Positions 17,571 to 26,897 of a stretch of 64,000 nt of DNA are shown piece by piece. The position numbers and the translations under genes were made by a program. The DNA is from Brevundimonas intermedia (GTDB lineage: Bacteria > Pseudomonadota > Alphaproteobacteria > Caulobacterales > Caulobacteraceae). The stretch spans positions 537,936 through 601,935 of the forward strand of contig NZ_BSFD01000011.1 in NCBI RefSeq assembly GCF_027922165.1. The letters run 5' to 3'. Positions within the stretch are counted from its first letter, which is position 1. Each line of letters starts with the position of its first letter. The notes beneath the pieces were generated by a model, which made no database searches, had not been told where the DNA came from, and saw only the letters and a list, made by a program, of their open reading frames with translations.

Positions 17571-20500
17571 ATGCAAAACCAAACCATAGGACATTTGCGC
17601 GCAGCGGCCTCGCCGGCCGCGATCTTGATGGGGGCGATGCTGTTCGCCGCCCCTGCGTTTGCGCAGGAGGCGGAGCAGGCCGCGACGGTCGATGAGGTCG
17701 TCGTCACCGGCATCCGCGCCTCGTTGGCCAGCGCGCTCAGCGAGAAGCGCCGCTCGAACACCATCGTCGACGTGATCAACGCCGAGGATATCGCCGACTT
17801 CCCCGACGCGAACCTGGCGGAATCCCTGCAGCGGATCCCTGGCGTTTCGATCGACCGCGAAAACGGCGAAGGCAATTCGATCTCTGTGCGAGGCCTGGGC
17901 GGCGACTTCACGCGGGTTCGACTAAACGGCCTGGAAACCCTCTCCACCTCGGGCGCCAGCAACGCCGACGGCGCCCTGCGCCGGGATCGCGGCTTCCAGT
18001 TCAACACGTTCGCGTCGGAGCTGTTCAACTCGCTAAAGGTGCAGAAGTCCGCCGACGCCCAGACTGACGAGGGCTCCCTGGGCGCGACGGTCGATCTGAT
18101 CTCGGGGCGTCCGTTCGACTTCTCCGAGCGTCGTCTCGCCCTGACTCTTCAGGACGCCTATTATGAGAACGGCGGCGAGCACAGCCCCCGCGTCGCCCTG
18201 CTGGCGTCCGACCGCTGGACCAGCAAGATCGGCGAATTCGGCCTGTTGGGCTCGGTGGCCTACAACGAACGTAAACAGGTGATCGACAGCTATTCGCGTC
18301 AGGTCGGCTCGTTCGACTACGCCTACCGCGGCGCCACCTTCAACAACGTCGGGACCAACGCCGCCGGCGACCACCAGGGTTTCGCCCTGCCTATCGGCAC
18401 CAACCCCGCCACAGCCCTGCCCCGCGTCACAAACCCGGAGGCGATCAACTATCTGATCGGTTCGGACCCGGAAGCCTATGCCTTGATCAACGGCGGCGGC
18501 ACCAAGGGATCCCTGGTCCGCATCCCGGCCTTGGCGACGCTGAACCACCGTGAGGTCGATCAGGATCGTCTGGGCGTCACCCTGTCGGGCCAATGGCGGC
18601 CGACGGATCGCACGACGATCAACTTCGACAATCTCTATTCGAAGATGAATCAGACCTCGACCAATTACCAGATCGGTCCGGTCGGTCTGAACCGGAACAA
18701 CACCAACGGCAACCGCACGACGACGGCCTTCAGCTACAACACCCTGCCGACGACCAGTGCGACCAACAACAGCTACAACAACCGTCGCGGCGCCTACGCC
18801 AACTGCACCGCCCAGGCTGCGACCGAGTTCCGGGACGCCATCGACTGCGGCCAGTCGCTGTACGGCTCCACGCCGATCTTCTCGACCGCGCCCGGCGCCA
18901 CCAACCAGACCCTGGCGGCGGGTGTCGGTAGCTTCAACCCAAACAACCTTGACGTGTACGACTACTATAACCAGCCGACGTCGGTTGGTTATGTGTCCCA
19001 CCCGCGCTACATGGCGATGCGCGGGGCCTTCATCGGCCGGCCGTCGGTTAGGCTGATCGATGCGGGACTCAGTGCGAACGGCGACAACGCCAACTACCTG
19101 GTGCTGGGCAACGTCGATATGCGTTCAGCGGTGGACCAGGGCTCTTACACCACGGACTTCCGCCAGAACTCGATCAATATCGAGCACGACTTCAGCGATC
19201 GCTTCAGCATGTCGCTGTTGTTCGGCGACTCGGAATCGACCAATGAAAACACCGGCCTGCTGGCGGACTTTATCCGTCTGGACTCCGGTCAGGGCGTCGC
19301 CGGCAACGACTATTTCGTTTATGACGACCGGGCGGGCGGCGACATGCCGTTCATCGACTTCGGCTTCGACGTCGCCAATCCGAGCAACTGGGACTTCGTC
19401 AAGGGCTACTCCGCCCTGCGCGCCTTCCGGACCGTCACTGAGAACGGCTACCAGACCGCCAAGGCCGACTTCCGCTGGGATTACAACGACTACGTCACCC
19501 TGCGCTTCGGCATCGGTCAACGGAAGTTCGACTTCTACTACACCCGCTATGAACGCCTGATCGGCGACACCATGAACCCCAGCCTGCTGGAGGGCGTTAA
19601 CACCGGCCTGGCCCAGGCGACCACGGTCGGTCAGATGGGCCAGGTCGTCAGTTGGGGCGACGGACTGGATGTGCCGGACGGCATGCCGACCTCCTTCTTC
19701 GCGCCGAACCTTCAGGCTTTCCAGAACCGCTTCGGTTTCGATTGCGACTGCATCAACGAATGGGGCGACTGGCGTCTGTCGGATCTACGCAACGGCGGAG
19801 TCAACACCTTCTGGGTCGATGAGGAAAGCCTGTCCTACTATGGTCAGATGGACTTCGACCTGCCGCTGCCCATCGGCACCCTGCGCGGCAACGCCGGCCT
19901 GCGCCGCGCTGAGACCAGCGTGGATTCGCGCGGCCGTTCGCCCAGCGGCCGTCCCATCAGCAACGACAACGAATACAACGACACCCTGCCGTCGCTGAAC
20001 CTGGCGTGGGAACCCAACGACAAGCTGATCGTCCGCTTCGCCGCCGCCAAGGTCATGGCCCGGCCTCAGATGATGGCGCTTCAACCCGGCGTCACCGCCT
20101 TCACCGTCCCGGTGGGCGTCGCGGGCGCTGCGGCCGAGTTCGACGGCTCCAACGCCCAGATCACCCTGGGGAACACCAAGCTCAAGCCTTTCCGCGCCAC
20201 CAACCTCGACTTCAATGTCGAATGGTATTTCGCCAAGGACGCCCTGCTGTCGGTCGCCTATTTCCACAAGGAGATCGAGAGCTTCCCGCAAGTCGTGCTG
20301 CGTGAAGGCCGTCTCAGTGAAGTGTTCGACGCGGACCAGATCGCCAATCTCCGCGCCACCTACGACGGCCTGGTCGACCAGGCCTCGGACAGCCGGCGCG
20401 CCTATCTCGACGCCGATCTACCCTTCGTCCTACGCCAGTATGACGACGCGCCCGGTGGCACCCTGTCCGGATTCGAGATCGCCTATCAGCAGAACTTCAC

Positions 20501-20975
20501 CTTCCTGCCGGCGCCCTTCGACGGGTTCGGGCTTCAGGCCAACTACACCAACATCGAGTCCGAGCTGGAATATATCCTGGACCCGGCGCGTAATCTGACG
20601 GGCACCGCGCCCTTCCTGGGGGCCTCGCCGGAATCCTTCAACGCGACGATCTTCTATGAAGTCCCGCGCTGGAGCGCGCGCGTCTCGGCCGCCTACCGCG
20701 CCGCCTATCAGACCACCTACCCCCTGGCGGCCGGCGGCTGCGATCCGGGTCAGTGCGACTCCCCGCTGATCAATGACTTCATCGGCTCAAACGAGACCCT
20801 GAACGTCGATGCGGCCTTCACCTACAAGCTGACGGACCATGTCACGATCACGGCCGAGGCCTTGAACCTGACGGACCAGAAGGACGAGCGCTGGGCCTAT
20901 CAGGACGATCCCGTGGTCAACAGCTACGGCAGCACCGGCCGCCAGTATTTCGTCGGCGCCCGCTTCGTCTTCTAA
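17571..20975 (+). CDS. TonB-dependent outer-membrane receptor, second
   Basis: About 1134 aa. Signal peptide 1-32 (APAFAQ), TonB-box-like DEVVVTG at 41-47, plug domain (VINAEDIADFPDANLAESL then RIPGVSIDRENG and VRGLGGDF), a large barrel with many Asn/Tyr-rich loops, and a C-terminal RFVF ending. The ATG at 17571 has GGAGGG 6 nt upstream; an ATG at 17553 lacks this. It resembles Caulobacter receptors for plant oligosaccharides. Flanking GH43 and pectate lyase genes suggest a xylan, arabinan or pectin fragment as ligand, which is an inference. A strong hairpin follows the stop codon. Confidence 0.9.
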   Translation: MQNQTIGHLRAAASPAAILMGAMLFAAPAFAQEAEQAATVDEVVVTGIRASLASALSEKRRSNTIVDVINAEDIADFPDANLAESLQRIPGVSIDRENGEGNSISVRGLGGDFTRVRLNGLETLSTSGASNADGALRRDRGFQFNTFASELFNSLKVQKSADAQTDEGSLGATVDLISGRPFDFSERRLALTLQDAYYENGGEHSPRVALLASDRWTSKIGEFGLLGSVAYNERKQVIDSYSRQVGSFDYAYRGATFNNVGTNAAGDHQGFALPIGTNPATALPRVTNPEAINYLIGSDPEAYALINGGGTKGSLVRIPALATLNHREVDQDRLGVTLSGQWRPTDRTTINFDNLYSKMNQTSTNYQIGPVGLNRNNTNGNRTTTAFSYNTLPTTSATNNSYNNRRGAYANCTAQAATEFRDAIDCGQSLYGSTPIFSTAPGATNQTLAAGVGSFNPNNLDVYDYYNQPTSVGYVSHPRYMAMRGAFIGRPSVRLIDAGLSANGDNANYLVLGNVDMRSAVDQGSYTTDFRQNSINIEHDFSDRFSMSLLFGDSESTNENTGLLADFIRLDSGQGVAGNDYFVYDDRAGGDMPFIDFGFDVANPSNWDFVKGYSALRAFRTVTENGYQTAKADFRWDYNDYVTLRFGIGQRKFDFYYTRYERLIGDTMNPSLLEGVNTGLAQATTVGQMGQVVSWGDGLDVPDGMPTSFFAPNLQAFQNRFGFDCDCINEWGDWRLSDLRNGGVNTFWVDEESLSYYGQMDFDLPLPIGTLRGNAGLRRAETSVDSRGRSPSGRPISNDNEYNDTLPSLNLAWEPNDKLIVRFAAAKVMARPQMMALQPGVTAFTVPVGVAGAAAEFDGSNAQITLGNTKLKPFRATNLDFNVEWYFAKDALLSVAYFHKEIESFPQVVLREGRLSEVFDADQIANLRATYDGLVDQASDSRRAYLDADLPFVLRQYDDAPGGTLSGFEIAYQQNFTFLPAPFDGFGLQANYTNIESELEYILDPARNLTGTAPFLGASPESFNATIFYEVPRWSARVSAAYRAAYQTTYPLAAGGCDPGQCDSPLINDFIGSNETLNVDAAFTYKLTDHVTITAEALNLTDQKDERWAYQDDPVVNSYGSTGRQYFVGARFVF

Positions 20976-21009
20976 GATCGTCGCCTTCTCCCAAGGAACG
21001 AACCTCGAG

Positions 21010-21041
21010 GGGCGCCGAAGCATCGGCGCCCTTCAATTTTT
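21010..21041 (+). terminator. Intrinsic terminator after the second TonB receptor
   Basis: A 9-bp perfect stem (21010-21018 with 21023-21031, loop AGCA) is followed by TTCAATTTTT. It lies between the receptor stop (20975) and the pectate lyase start (21064), so the lyase is either read-through or has its own promoter. Confidence 0.75.
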
Positions 21042-21063
21042 GAGTGAAGTCGGAAAGAGTCCC

Positions 21064-22143
21064 ATGAGCCGTCGCAGTCTGATCCTGACATCGGTCATCG
21101 CCCTGGTCCTGGCCTCGTCCCCCTTGGCGCCAGCCTTTGCTGCAGCGGAAACGGATACGCCCGCCTGGGGGTCGCAGGTCGTGCGGCGGCCGGCGGATTG
21201 GTACAGATCTGACGCCGCGCGGAACATGGCCGCGACGGTGGTCCTACATCAGTCGTCCGAGGGCGGATGGCCCAAGAACACCGACCTGTTCGCTCCGCCG
21301 CGTCCAAACGCCGATCCAGGGCTGGCCAACACCATCGACAATGACGGCACGACCCTGCCGCTCGACTTCCTCGCGCGCGTCATTAGCGCGGGCGACGAGG
21401 CGGCGAGGCCGGCCTTTGATCGGGGCCTAGACTATCTGCTTGAGGCGCAAAGGCCGAACGGCGGCTGGCCCCAGTTCTATCCGCTGCGCGGCGGCTATTA
21501 CGACCAGATCACCTATAATGACGACGCCATGGTCAGGGTCCTGCGCCTGTTGCAGGGCGTCGCCGGCGGCCGGTCGCCCTATGGTTTTGTAGACCCGGCT
21601 CGACGCGCCCGCGCGGCCGACGCGGTTGAAGCGGGGACAGCCCTGATACTCAAGACCCAGGTACTTCGGAACGGCCGCCTGACCGCCTGGTGCGCCCAGC
21701 ACGACGCCGTAACCCTTGAACCCGCCTGGGCCCGCCGGTTCGAACCGCCGTCGCTGTCCGGCAATGAAAGCGTCGGCGTCGTTCGCTTTCTCATGAGCAT
21801 CGACCACCCCTCGCCAGACGTGATCGCCGCCGTCGAAGGCGCCGTGGACTGGTTCCGGGCCGTGGCCCTGCCGGACCTTCGCGTCGAGACCTTCGAGACC
21901 GACGGCAAGCCGGATCGTCGGGTCGTGGCGGCGCCGGGCGAGGGTCCGCTATGGGCGCGCTTCTATGATCTGGAGACGGACGCGCCGATCTTCATGGGCC
22001 GGGAGTCGATCGCCCGCGCCAGCCTGGCCGAAATCGAGCAGGAGCGCCGCGCCGGCTACAACTATGTCGGAACCTGGCCCGCCGCCTTGATCAATGTTGA
22101 CTATCCGGCCTGGCGGACCCGGGTGGGCCTGCCCGCGCGTTAG
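21064..22143 (+). CDS. Pectate lyase, PL10 family, exported
   Basis: 359 aa. A signal peptide (MSRRSLILTSVIALVLASS, cleavage near AFA) is followed by the alpha/alpha-toroid features of PL10 (PelA): QSSEGGWPKNTDLF, TIDNDGTTLPLDFLARV, GGWPQFYPLRGGYYDQITYND, WCAQHDAVTLEPAWARRFEPPS and PIFMGR. These cover the calcium and substrate-binding regions of the family. It would cleave polygalacturonate by beta-elimination outside the cytoplasm. The ATG at 21064 was chosen since the signal peptide starts there and GGAAAGAG precedes it. It ends in a 4-bp convergent overlap with the epimerase gene. Confidence 0.9.
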   Translation: MSRRSLILTSVIALVLASSPLAPAFAAAETDTPAWGSQVVRRPADWYRSDAARNMAATVVLHQSSEGGWPKNTDLFAPPRPNADPGLANTIDNDGTTLPLDFLARVISAGDEAARPAFDRGLDYLLEAQRPNGGWPQFYPLRGGYYDQITYNDDAMVRVLRLLQGVAGGRSPYGFVDPARRARAADAVEAGTALILKTQVLRNGRLTAWCAQHDAVTLEPAWARRFEPPSLSGNESVGVVRFLMSIDHPSPDVIAAVEGAVDWFRAVALPDLRVETFETDGKPDRRVVAAPGEGPLWARFYDLETDAPIFMGRESIARASLAEIEQERRAGYNYVGTWPAALINVDYPAWRTRVGLPAR

Positions 22144-23015
22144 AGGTCTTCGGCTATCACGGTCATGACCAGACTCAGGCTCTCGCCCGGCAGCAGCCGC
22201 GCCAGACCGCCTTGCTCGCTTGGCGGGGCATTCAATACGTCCGGCCGGTGGGTCACCGGTTCGACGCAGAAATAGTCTGCGCCGACGGGCGCATAGACCT
22301 GCGCCCATTCCGCGCCGGCTCCGCCGCAGAGGATCACGCGCCGGCCGCCGCCTTCCATGACCGCTGCACCGGCCCAGCCGGCATAGGCGTGATCGACGAA
22401 GGGCGCTTCGGCCAGGGCCAGTCCGCCGCTCCAATCGACCACCGCATCAGGCGCCGCCACCCGCTCAGGGATTTCGCGCGCATCGGTCAGCCAGACCCCG
22501 GTCGCGGACAGGCTGAGGCGGCTGTCGGCGGACTTGTGGAAATAGGGATGCAGACCCAGGCCCGCCGGCATGACCGCATCACCGGTATTGGTCACCGACA
22601 AGGTGACCTCCAGACCCAGGTCGGTGAGCTGGACCACCTGCCGCGCCCGCCACGGCCAGGGCCAATCCTCGCCGTCCCCTCCGCCCGACCAGTCCAAGAC
22701 CATCTCGATGGAACCGTCATCGACCGATTCGACCGTCCAGGGGTTCAGCCAACCGTCGCCATGCAAGGCGTGTGGCGCGAACCGGTCCAGCGTTCTCAGA
22801 CGCACGTCCCGCCCCTCGAACTCGAACCGCGCGTCGGCGATCCGATTGGCATAAGGGACCAGAGGGAAACAGGCCGTCTCCAGCATGTCGGTCGCCCCTT
22901 CGGGCGTCTGACGGAATACAGGCTGCCCTCGCCACTCCAGGCTCAGAATCGCCCCGCCCTGCTCCGGCGCCACGGTCGCGCGCCAGTCCCCGGCCGTCAG
23001 CGTCAGCAGGCTCAC
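22140..23015 (-). CDS. Aldose 1-epimerase family protein
   Basis: 291 aa. It interconverts sugar anomers before oxidation by the 1-dehydrogenase. Landmarks are PLVPYANRIADARFEFEG, HALHGDGWLNPW with the first catalytic histidine, GLGLHPYF with the second, and CVEPVTHRPD with the catalytic glutamate. The GTG at 23015 overlaps the lactonase stop as GTGA, which is why the longer frame from 23117 was rejected. It is the last gene of the xylose operon. Anomer specificity cannot be judged. Confidence 0.88.
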   Translation of the reverse strand: MSLLTLTAGDWRATVAPEQGGAILSLEWRGQPVFRQTPEGATDMLETACFPLVPYANRIADARFEFEGRDVRLRTLDRFAPHALHGDGWLNPWTVESVDDGSIEMVLDWSGGGDGEDWPWPWRARQVVQLTDLGLEVTLSVTNTGDAVMPAGLGLHPYFHKSADSRLSLSATGVWLTDAREIPERVAAPDAVVDWSGGLALAEAPFVDHAYAGWAGAAVMEGGGRRVILCGGAGAEWAQVYAPVGADYFCVEPVTHRPDVLNAPPSEQGGLARLLPGESLSLVMTVIAEDL

Positions 23016-23881
23016 AGGCGGATCTTGTTCTGCGGCAGGCCCGGCGTCTCGACCCGAACCCGGTAAAGCCCGCCCAGGGTGGGCTGCTCGCCGCGCTTGT
23101 CGGCGTTCCCCAGCCAAGCGGTGGTCATATAGAGGTCGCGCAAATCCTCGCCGCCGAAGGCCGCCTTGGTCACGGTCTGGACCGGAACCTCGATCTTGCC
23201 GATCCGCTCGCCCTGCGGCGAAAACTTCGCCACGCCCCAGCCGTTGAACAGGCCGACGTGCAGCACGCCGTCGGAATCCATGCTGGGTCCGTCGGCATAG
23301 CCGTCCTCGGTCACGGCGAAGACCCGCCGGTTCGACAACACCCCGTCCGCGTGGTCGAAGGCCAGGACCGTCTTGGCCAGGGTGTCGTGGTGATACAGGG
23401 TCCGCCCGTCAGGGCTCAGGCAGGGACCATTGGTGACGCCGTATCCGTCGTCGTGCCGGGTCAGTTCGCCCTGGAACCAGCGATAGAGGGCGCCGGTCTG
23501 GACCTCTTCGCTGTCGTCCATCGACCCGAACCACAGCGAGCCGTCCGGCGCTACGAAGCCGTCGTTCAGTCGGTTTTGTGGCCGGTCTTCCTCCACCGGC
23601 TGGATCAGGGTGAAGACCCCGGTCTCGGGCTCGAAACGGTGCAACCCGCCCCGAACCCCGCAGACCAGCGACGCATCGTCCGCCGGAAGGGCGAAACCGG
23701 TCTGGTCCGGCGTATCCCACGAAACGGTCTCACCGTTTGCGGGCGTATAGCGGTGCAGCTTGCGACCCTTGATGTCGACGAACCACACCGCCTTGCGCTC
23801 GGCGTCCCAGACGGGGCCTTCGCCCAGCTCCGCCTGGATGTCCCAGACCAATTCTGGCTGGGCCAGTTCCACAACGCTCAT
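23012..23881 (-). CDS. xylC: SMP-30/gluconolactonase-family sugar lactonase (XylC-like)
   Basis: 289 aa. It hydrolyses xylono-lactone to xylonate in the Weimberg pathway. The six-bladed propeller motifs include AELGEGPVWD with the metal-binding glutamate, NRLNDGFVAPDGSLWFGSMDD with asparagine ligands, GVTNGPCLSPDGRTLYHHDT, and DGYADGPSMDSDG with the catalytic aspartate region. It lies between the semialdehyde dehydrogenase (3-bp gap) and the epimerase (4-bp overlap). It could also serve the galactose-type module, which has no lactonase of its own. Confidence 0.88.
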   Translation of the reverse strand: MSVVELAQPELVWDIQAELGEGPVWDAERKAVWFVDIKGRKLHRYTPANGETVSWDTPDQTGFALPADDASLVCGVRGGLHRFEPETGVFTLIQPVEEDRPQNRLNDGFVAPDGSLWFGSMDDSEEVQTGALYRWFQGELTRHDDGYGVTNGPCLSPDGRTLYHHDTLAKTVLAFDHADGVLSNRRVFAVTEDGYADGPSMDSDGVLHVGLFNGWGVAKFSPQGERIGKIEVPVQTVTKAAFGGEDLRDLYMTTAWLGNADKRGEQPTLGGLYRVRVETPGLPQNKIRL

Positions 23882-23884
23882 CAA

Positions 23885-25327
23885 TCAGCTCGCCGAATAG
23901 GAGGTCTTGATCTGGGTGTAGAATTCCACCGCAGCAAAGCCCTGTTCCCGGGAGCCATAGCTGGACTTCTTCGATCCGCCGAACGGGACGTGATAGTCGA
24001 CCCCGGCCGTGGCCAGGTTGACCATGGTCATACCGGCCTTGGCGTTGCGCTGGAAGTCGCGGGCGTATTTCAGCGACTGGGTGACGATGCCGGCCGACAG
24101 GCCGAACTCGACGCCATTGGCGACGGCCAGGGCCTCTTCATAGGTGGCGACGCGGATGGTCGAGGCGACGGGGCCGAAGACCTCCTCATTGTTGATCCGG
24201 GCGTCGGCGGCCGTATCGGCGATCAGGGTGGGCTGGACGTACCAGCCGGGCTTGTCGAGGTTCAGACGCTGGCCGCCCGTCACGATCCGGCCGCCCGTCT
24301 CGCGCGCGATGTCGATGTACTTGTAGGAGACCTCGCGCTGGCTCTCGCTGACCGCCGGACCCATCTGGGTGTTGGAATCCAGGGCGTCGCCGACGCGAAG
24401 CGCCGCGACCTTCTCGGCCAGGGCGGCGACGAAGCGGTCGTGGATGCCGTCCTGTACGATCAGGCGGCTGGAGGCGGTGCAGCGCTGGCCGGTGGCGAAG
24501 AAGCTGCCGTCCAGGGCCACGGCGACTGCGCGGTCCAGATCGGCGTCGTCCAGAACGATCAGCGGGTTCTTGCCGCCCATCTCCAGCTGGACCCGGGCCT
24601 GACGCTTGACCGCGCCTTCGGCCACGCCGGCGCCCACGGCCTGAGAGCCGGTGAAGCTGATGCCGTCGATGCCCGGATGGGCCACGATGGCGCGGCCGAC
24701 GTCGCCGTCGCCGATGACCATATTGACCACGCCCTTGGGCAGACCGGCCTCATGCAGGACGGCGATCAGGGCCTCGGCCGTGGCTGGGGTCGGGCCGGCA
24801 GGCTTGATGACGACGGTGTTGCCGAAGGCGATGGCCGGGGCGATCTTCCAAGCCGGGATGGCGATGGGGAAGTTCCAGGGCGTGATCAGGCCGAAGACGC
24901 CGACCGCCTGGCGATAGGTCTGGATCTCGACGCCCGGACGGGTCGAGGCCAGGTTCTGGCCGTGGACGCGCAGGGCCTCGCCGGCGAAATATTTCAGGAT
25001 GCGCGCGGCGCGCATGGTCTCGCCGATGCCTTCGGGCAGAGTCTTGCCTTCTTCACGCGACAGCAGGCGGCCGATCTCGGCGGCGCGCGCCATAATCAGC
25101 GACCCCGCCTTGTCCAGCACGTCGAAACGGACTTCCGGCGAGGCGTCGGACCAGCCGGGGAAGGCGGCGCGGGCAGCCGCGACGGCTTGGTCGACCTCGG
25201 CGGCGCCGCCCTTGGGCGTACGGGCCACGACGTCGCGGGTGTCCGACGGGTTCAGGCTCTCGCCGGCGATCGCGCCGGAGACCTTTTCGCCGCCGATCCA
25301 GTGCGAGAGTTCAAGCGTGTCGGTCAT
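23885..25327 (-). CDS. xylA: 2-oxoglutarate semialdehyde dehydrogenase (XylA of the Weimberg pathway)
   Basis: 480 aa, NAD(P)-dependent aldehyde dehydrogenase. It oxidises 2-oxoglutarate semialdehyde to 2-oxoglutarate, the last step of oxidative xylose breakdown. Visible features: TPWNFPIAIPAWKIAPA for cofactor binding, FTGSQAVG, the general base glutamate in LEMGGKNP, and the nucleophile cysteine in FFATGQRCTASSR. The operon position gives the specific function; by motif alone it could be another succinate- or glutarate-semialdehyde dehydrogenase. It follows the MFS porter after an 80-bp gap that contains a strong hairpin. Confidence 0.88.
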   Translation of the reverse strand: MTDTLELSHWIGGEKVSGAIAGESLNPSDTRDVVARTPKGGAAEVDQAVAAARAAFPGWSDASPEVRFDVLDKAGSLIMARAAEIGRLLSREEGKTLPEGIGETMRAARILKYFAGEALRVHGQNLASTRPGVEIQTYRQAVGVFGLITPWNFPIAIPAWKIAPAIAFGNTVVIKPAGPTPATAEALIAVLHEAGLPKGVVNMVIGDGDVGRAIVAHPGIDGISFTGSQAVGAGVAEGAVKRQARVQLEMGGKNPLIVLDDADLDRAVAVALDGSFFATGQRCTASSRLIVQDGIHDRFVAALAEKVAALRVGDALDSNTQMGPAVSESQREVSYKYIDIARETGGRIVTGGQRLNLDKPGWYVQPTLIADTAADARINNEEVFGPVASTIRVATYEEALAVANGVEFGLSAGIVTQSLKYARDFQRNAKAGMTMVNLATAGVDYHVPFGGSKKSSYGSREQGFAAVEFYTQIKTSYSAS

Positions 25328-25349
25328 GGGATGTCCTTTTCATAAGGCT

Positions 25350-25377
25350 GACGGGCGGCGGGGGAGCGCCGCCCGTC
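25350..25377. repeat. Strong intercistronic hairpin in the xylose operon
   Basis: A 10-bp perfect GC-rich stem (25350-25359 with 25368-25377) with an 8-nt loop lies between the MFS porter stop and the dehydrogenase start. There is no T tract on the minus strand, so mRNA stabilisation or processing that sets unequal expression is more likely than termination. Confidence 0.5.
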
Positions 25378-25407
25378 TCGGGGAGATGGGTATCGAAGGG
25401 GTGAAAA

Positions 25408-26841
25408 TCAGCCCGTCATGTCTTCGAGTTCGCGACCGCGCGTCTCCTTGACCCAGGCCTGGACCAGGAAGAAGGAGATAAGGGCGCTGACCGAGTAGAA
25501 ACCATAGGTGACGACCAGGCCGAGCGTCGCGGCCATCCAGGGGAAACTGACCGAGATGGCGAAGTTGGCGATCCACTGGGCGAAGCCGGCGACGGCCAGG
25601 GCCGAGCCGCGCATCTGGTTGGGGAACATCTCGCCCAGCATGACCCACATGACCGGGCCCCAGCTGAAGTTGAAGAAGACCACATAGGCGTTGGCTGCGA
25701 TCAGGGCGGTCAGGCCGGTCTGGTCGTCCAGGTGCAGCGAACCGTCGATCAGGGCGGCGCGAGAGAAGCACCAGGCCACGACCGCCAGGGTCACGAACAT
25801 GCCCGCCGAACCGATCAGCAGCAGCGGCTTGCGGCCGATCTTGTCGATGACCGCAATCGCCGCCAGACAGGCCGCGATCGACAGGACGCCGGACAGGATG
25901 TTGATCTGAAGCGCGTCGTTCTCGGAGAAGCCGACCGACTGCCAGAGCACCGCCCCATAGTAGAAGACGATGTTGATGCCGACCAACTGCTGGAACACCG
26001 CCAGGATCAGGCCGGCCCAGACGATGGGGCGCACCGTCCGCGTGGTCGGATCCAGCAGGTCCGAGAATTTCGGCTTGTGGTCGGCGGCCAGGGAGGCGCG
26101 GATTTCCTGAACCTTGCGCGCGCCGGCGCCGGCGCCGAACAGCTTGGACAGCACGGCCTCGGCCTGGGCGTCCTTCTTCTTGACCACCAGATAGCGCGGG
26201 CTTTCCGGGATCACCAGCAGGGCCAGCAGATAGACGGCGGCCGGGATGACCTGCAGCCAGAACATCCAGCGCCAGGCGGGGAAGCCCAGCCAGAAGTCGG
26301 CGGTCGATCCGCCGGCGGTGCGGGCCAACGCATAGTTGGCCACGAAGGCGCCGGTCAGGCCGGTGATGATCATGATCTGCTGCACCGACGACAACCGGCC
26401 GCGGATCGAGGCCGGGGTGACTTCGGAGATATAGGCGGGCGACAGCACGGAGGCCGCCCCGACGCCCAGGCCGCCGATGAATCGGGCGATGATGAAGTGA
26501 GCCGAGGTATCGGCTGCGCCGGCCCAGAAGGCCGAGATGATGAACAGGACGGCTGATATCTGCATCACCGTACGCCGGCCGATCGCGTCGGCCAGACGAC
26601 CGGCGATGAAGGCCCCGAAGGCGCAGCCCAGCAGAATGGCGCCGACATTGAACCCGGTGCCGAGCGCCGACAGATTGAAGGTCGCCTCCAACCCGTCCTG
26701 GGTGCCGTTGATGACGCCGGAATCATAGCCGAACATGAAGCCGCCGATGGTGGCGACCGCCACGATCAGGGCGATGAAGGCCATGTTGACGCGGTCGTCC
26801 CCCGCGATGTCCGGGCCAGAGCCCCCCGTTGGTCCTGCCAT
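25408..26841 (-). CDS. MFS sugar porter (XylE/GalP type)
   Basis: 477 aa with 12 predicted membrane segments. Sugar-porter signatures are present: GYDSGVINGT in TM1, GRLADAIGRRT after TM2, SPAYISEVTPASIRGRL, PESPRYLV at the end of TM6, QQLVGINIVFYYGA in TM7, KIGRKPLLLIG and the final KETRGRELEDM. It would bring D-xylose or a related aldose across the inner membrane by proton symport. It lies between xylB and xylA, in the same operon. Caulobacter has a comparable porter in its xylose regulon. Confidence 0.9.
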   Translation of the reverse strand: MAGPTGGSGPDIAGDDRVNMAFIALIVAVATIGGFMFGYDSGVINGTQDGLEATFNLSALGTGFNVGAILLGCAFGAFIAGRLADAIGRRTVMQISAVLFIISAFWAGAADTSAHFIIARFIGGLGVGAASVLSPAYISEVTPASIRGRLSSVQQIMIITGLTGAFVANYALARTAGGSTADFWLGFPAWRWMFWLQVIPAAVYLLALLVIPESPRYLVVKKKDAQAEAVLSKLFGAGAGARKVQEIRASLAADHKPKFSDLLDPTTRTVRPIVWAGLILAVFQQLVGINIVFYYGAVLWQSVGFSENDALQINILSGVLSIAACLAAIAVIDKIGRKPLLLIGSAGMFVTLAVVAWCFSRAALIDGSLHLDDQTGLTALIAANAYVVFFNFSWGPVMWVMLGEMFPNQMRGSALAVAGFAQWIANFAISVSFPWMAATLGLVVTYGFYSVSALISFFLVQAWVKETRGRELEDMTG

Positions 26842-26897
26842 TTCGATCTACTCCCAAAGAGCCCGTCTGACGCGGGCGTTGAACGTCGCAGGAAAGC

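Noticed and set aside
18600..19000. Asn/Thr-rich stretch in the second TonB receptor considered as a repeat or CRISPR-like array
   Set aside because: The bases encode Asn-rich barrel loops (NNTNGNRTTTAFSYN and similar) without regular spacing or direct repeats.
22772..25345. An 857-codon open frame on the plus strand opposite the epimerase, lactonase and dehydrogenase
   Set aside because: It is antisense to three well-supported enzymes and shows no recognisable motif; high GC removes stop codons from the opposite strand.
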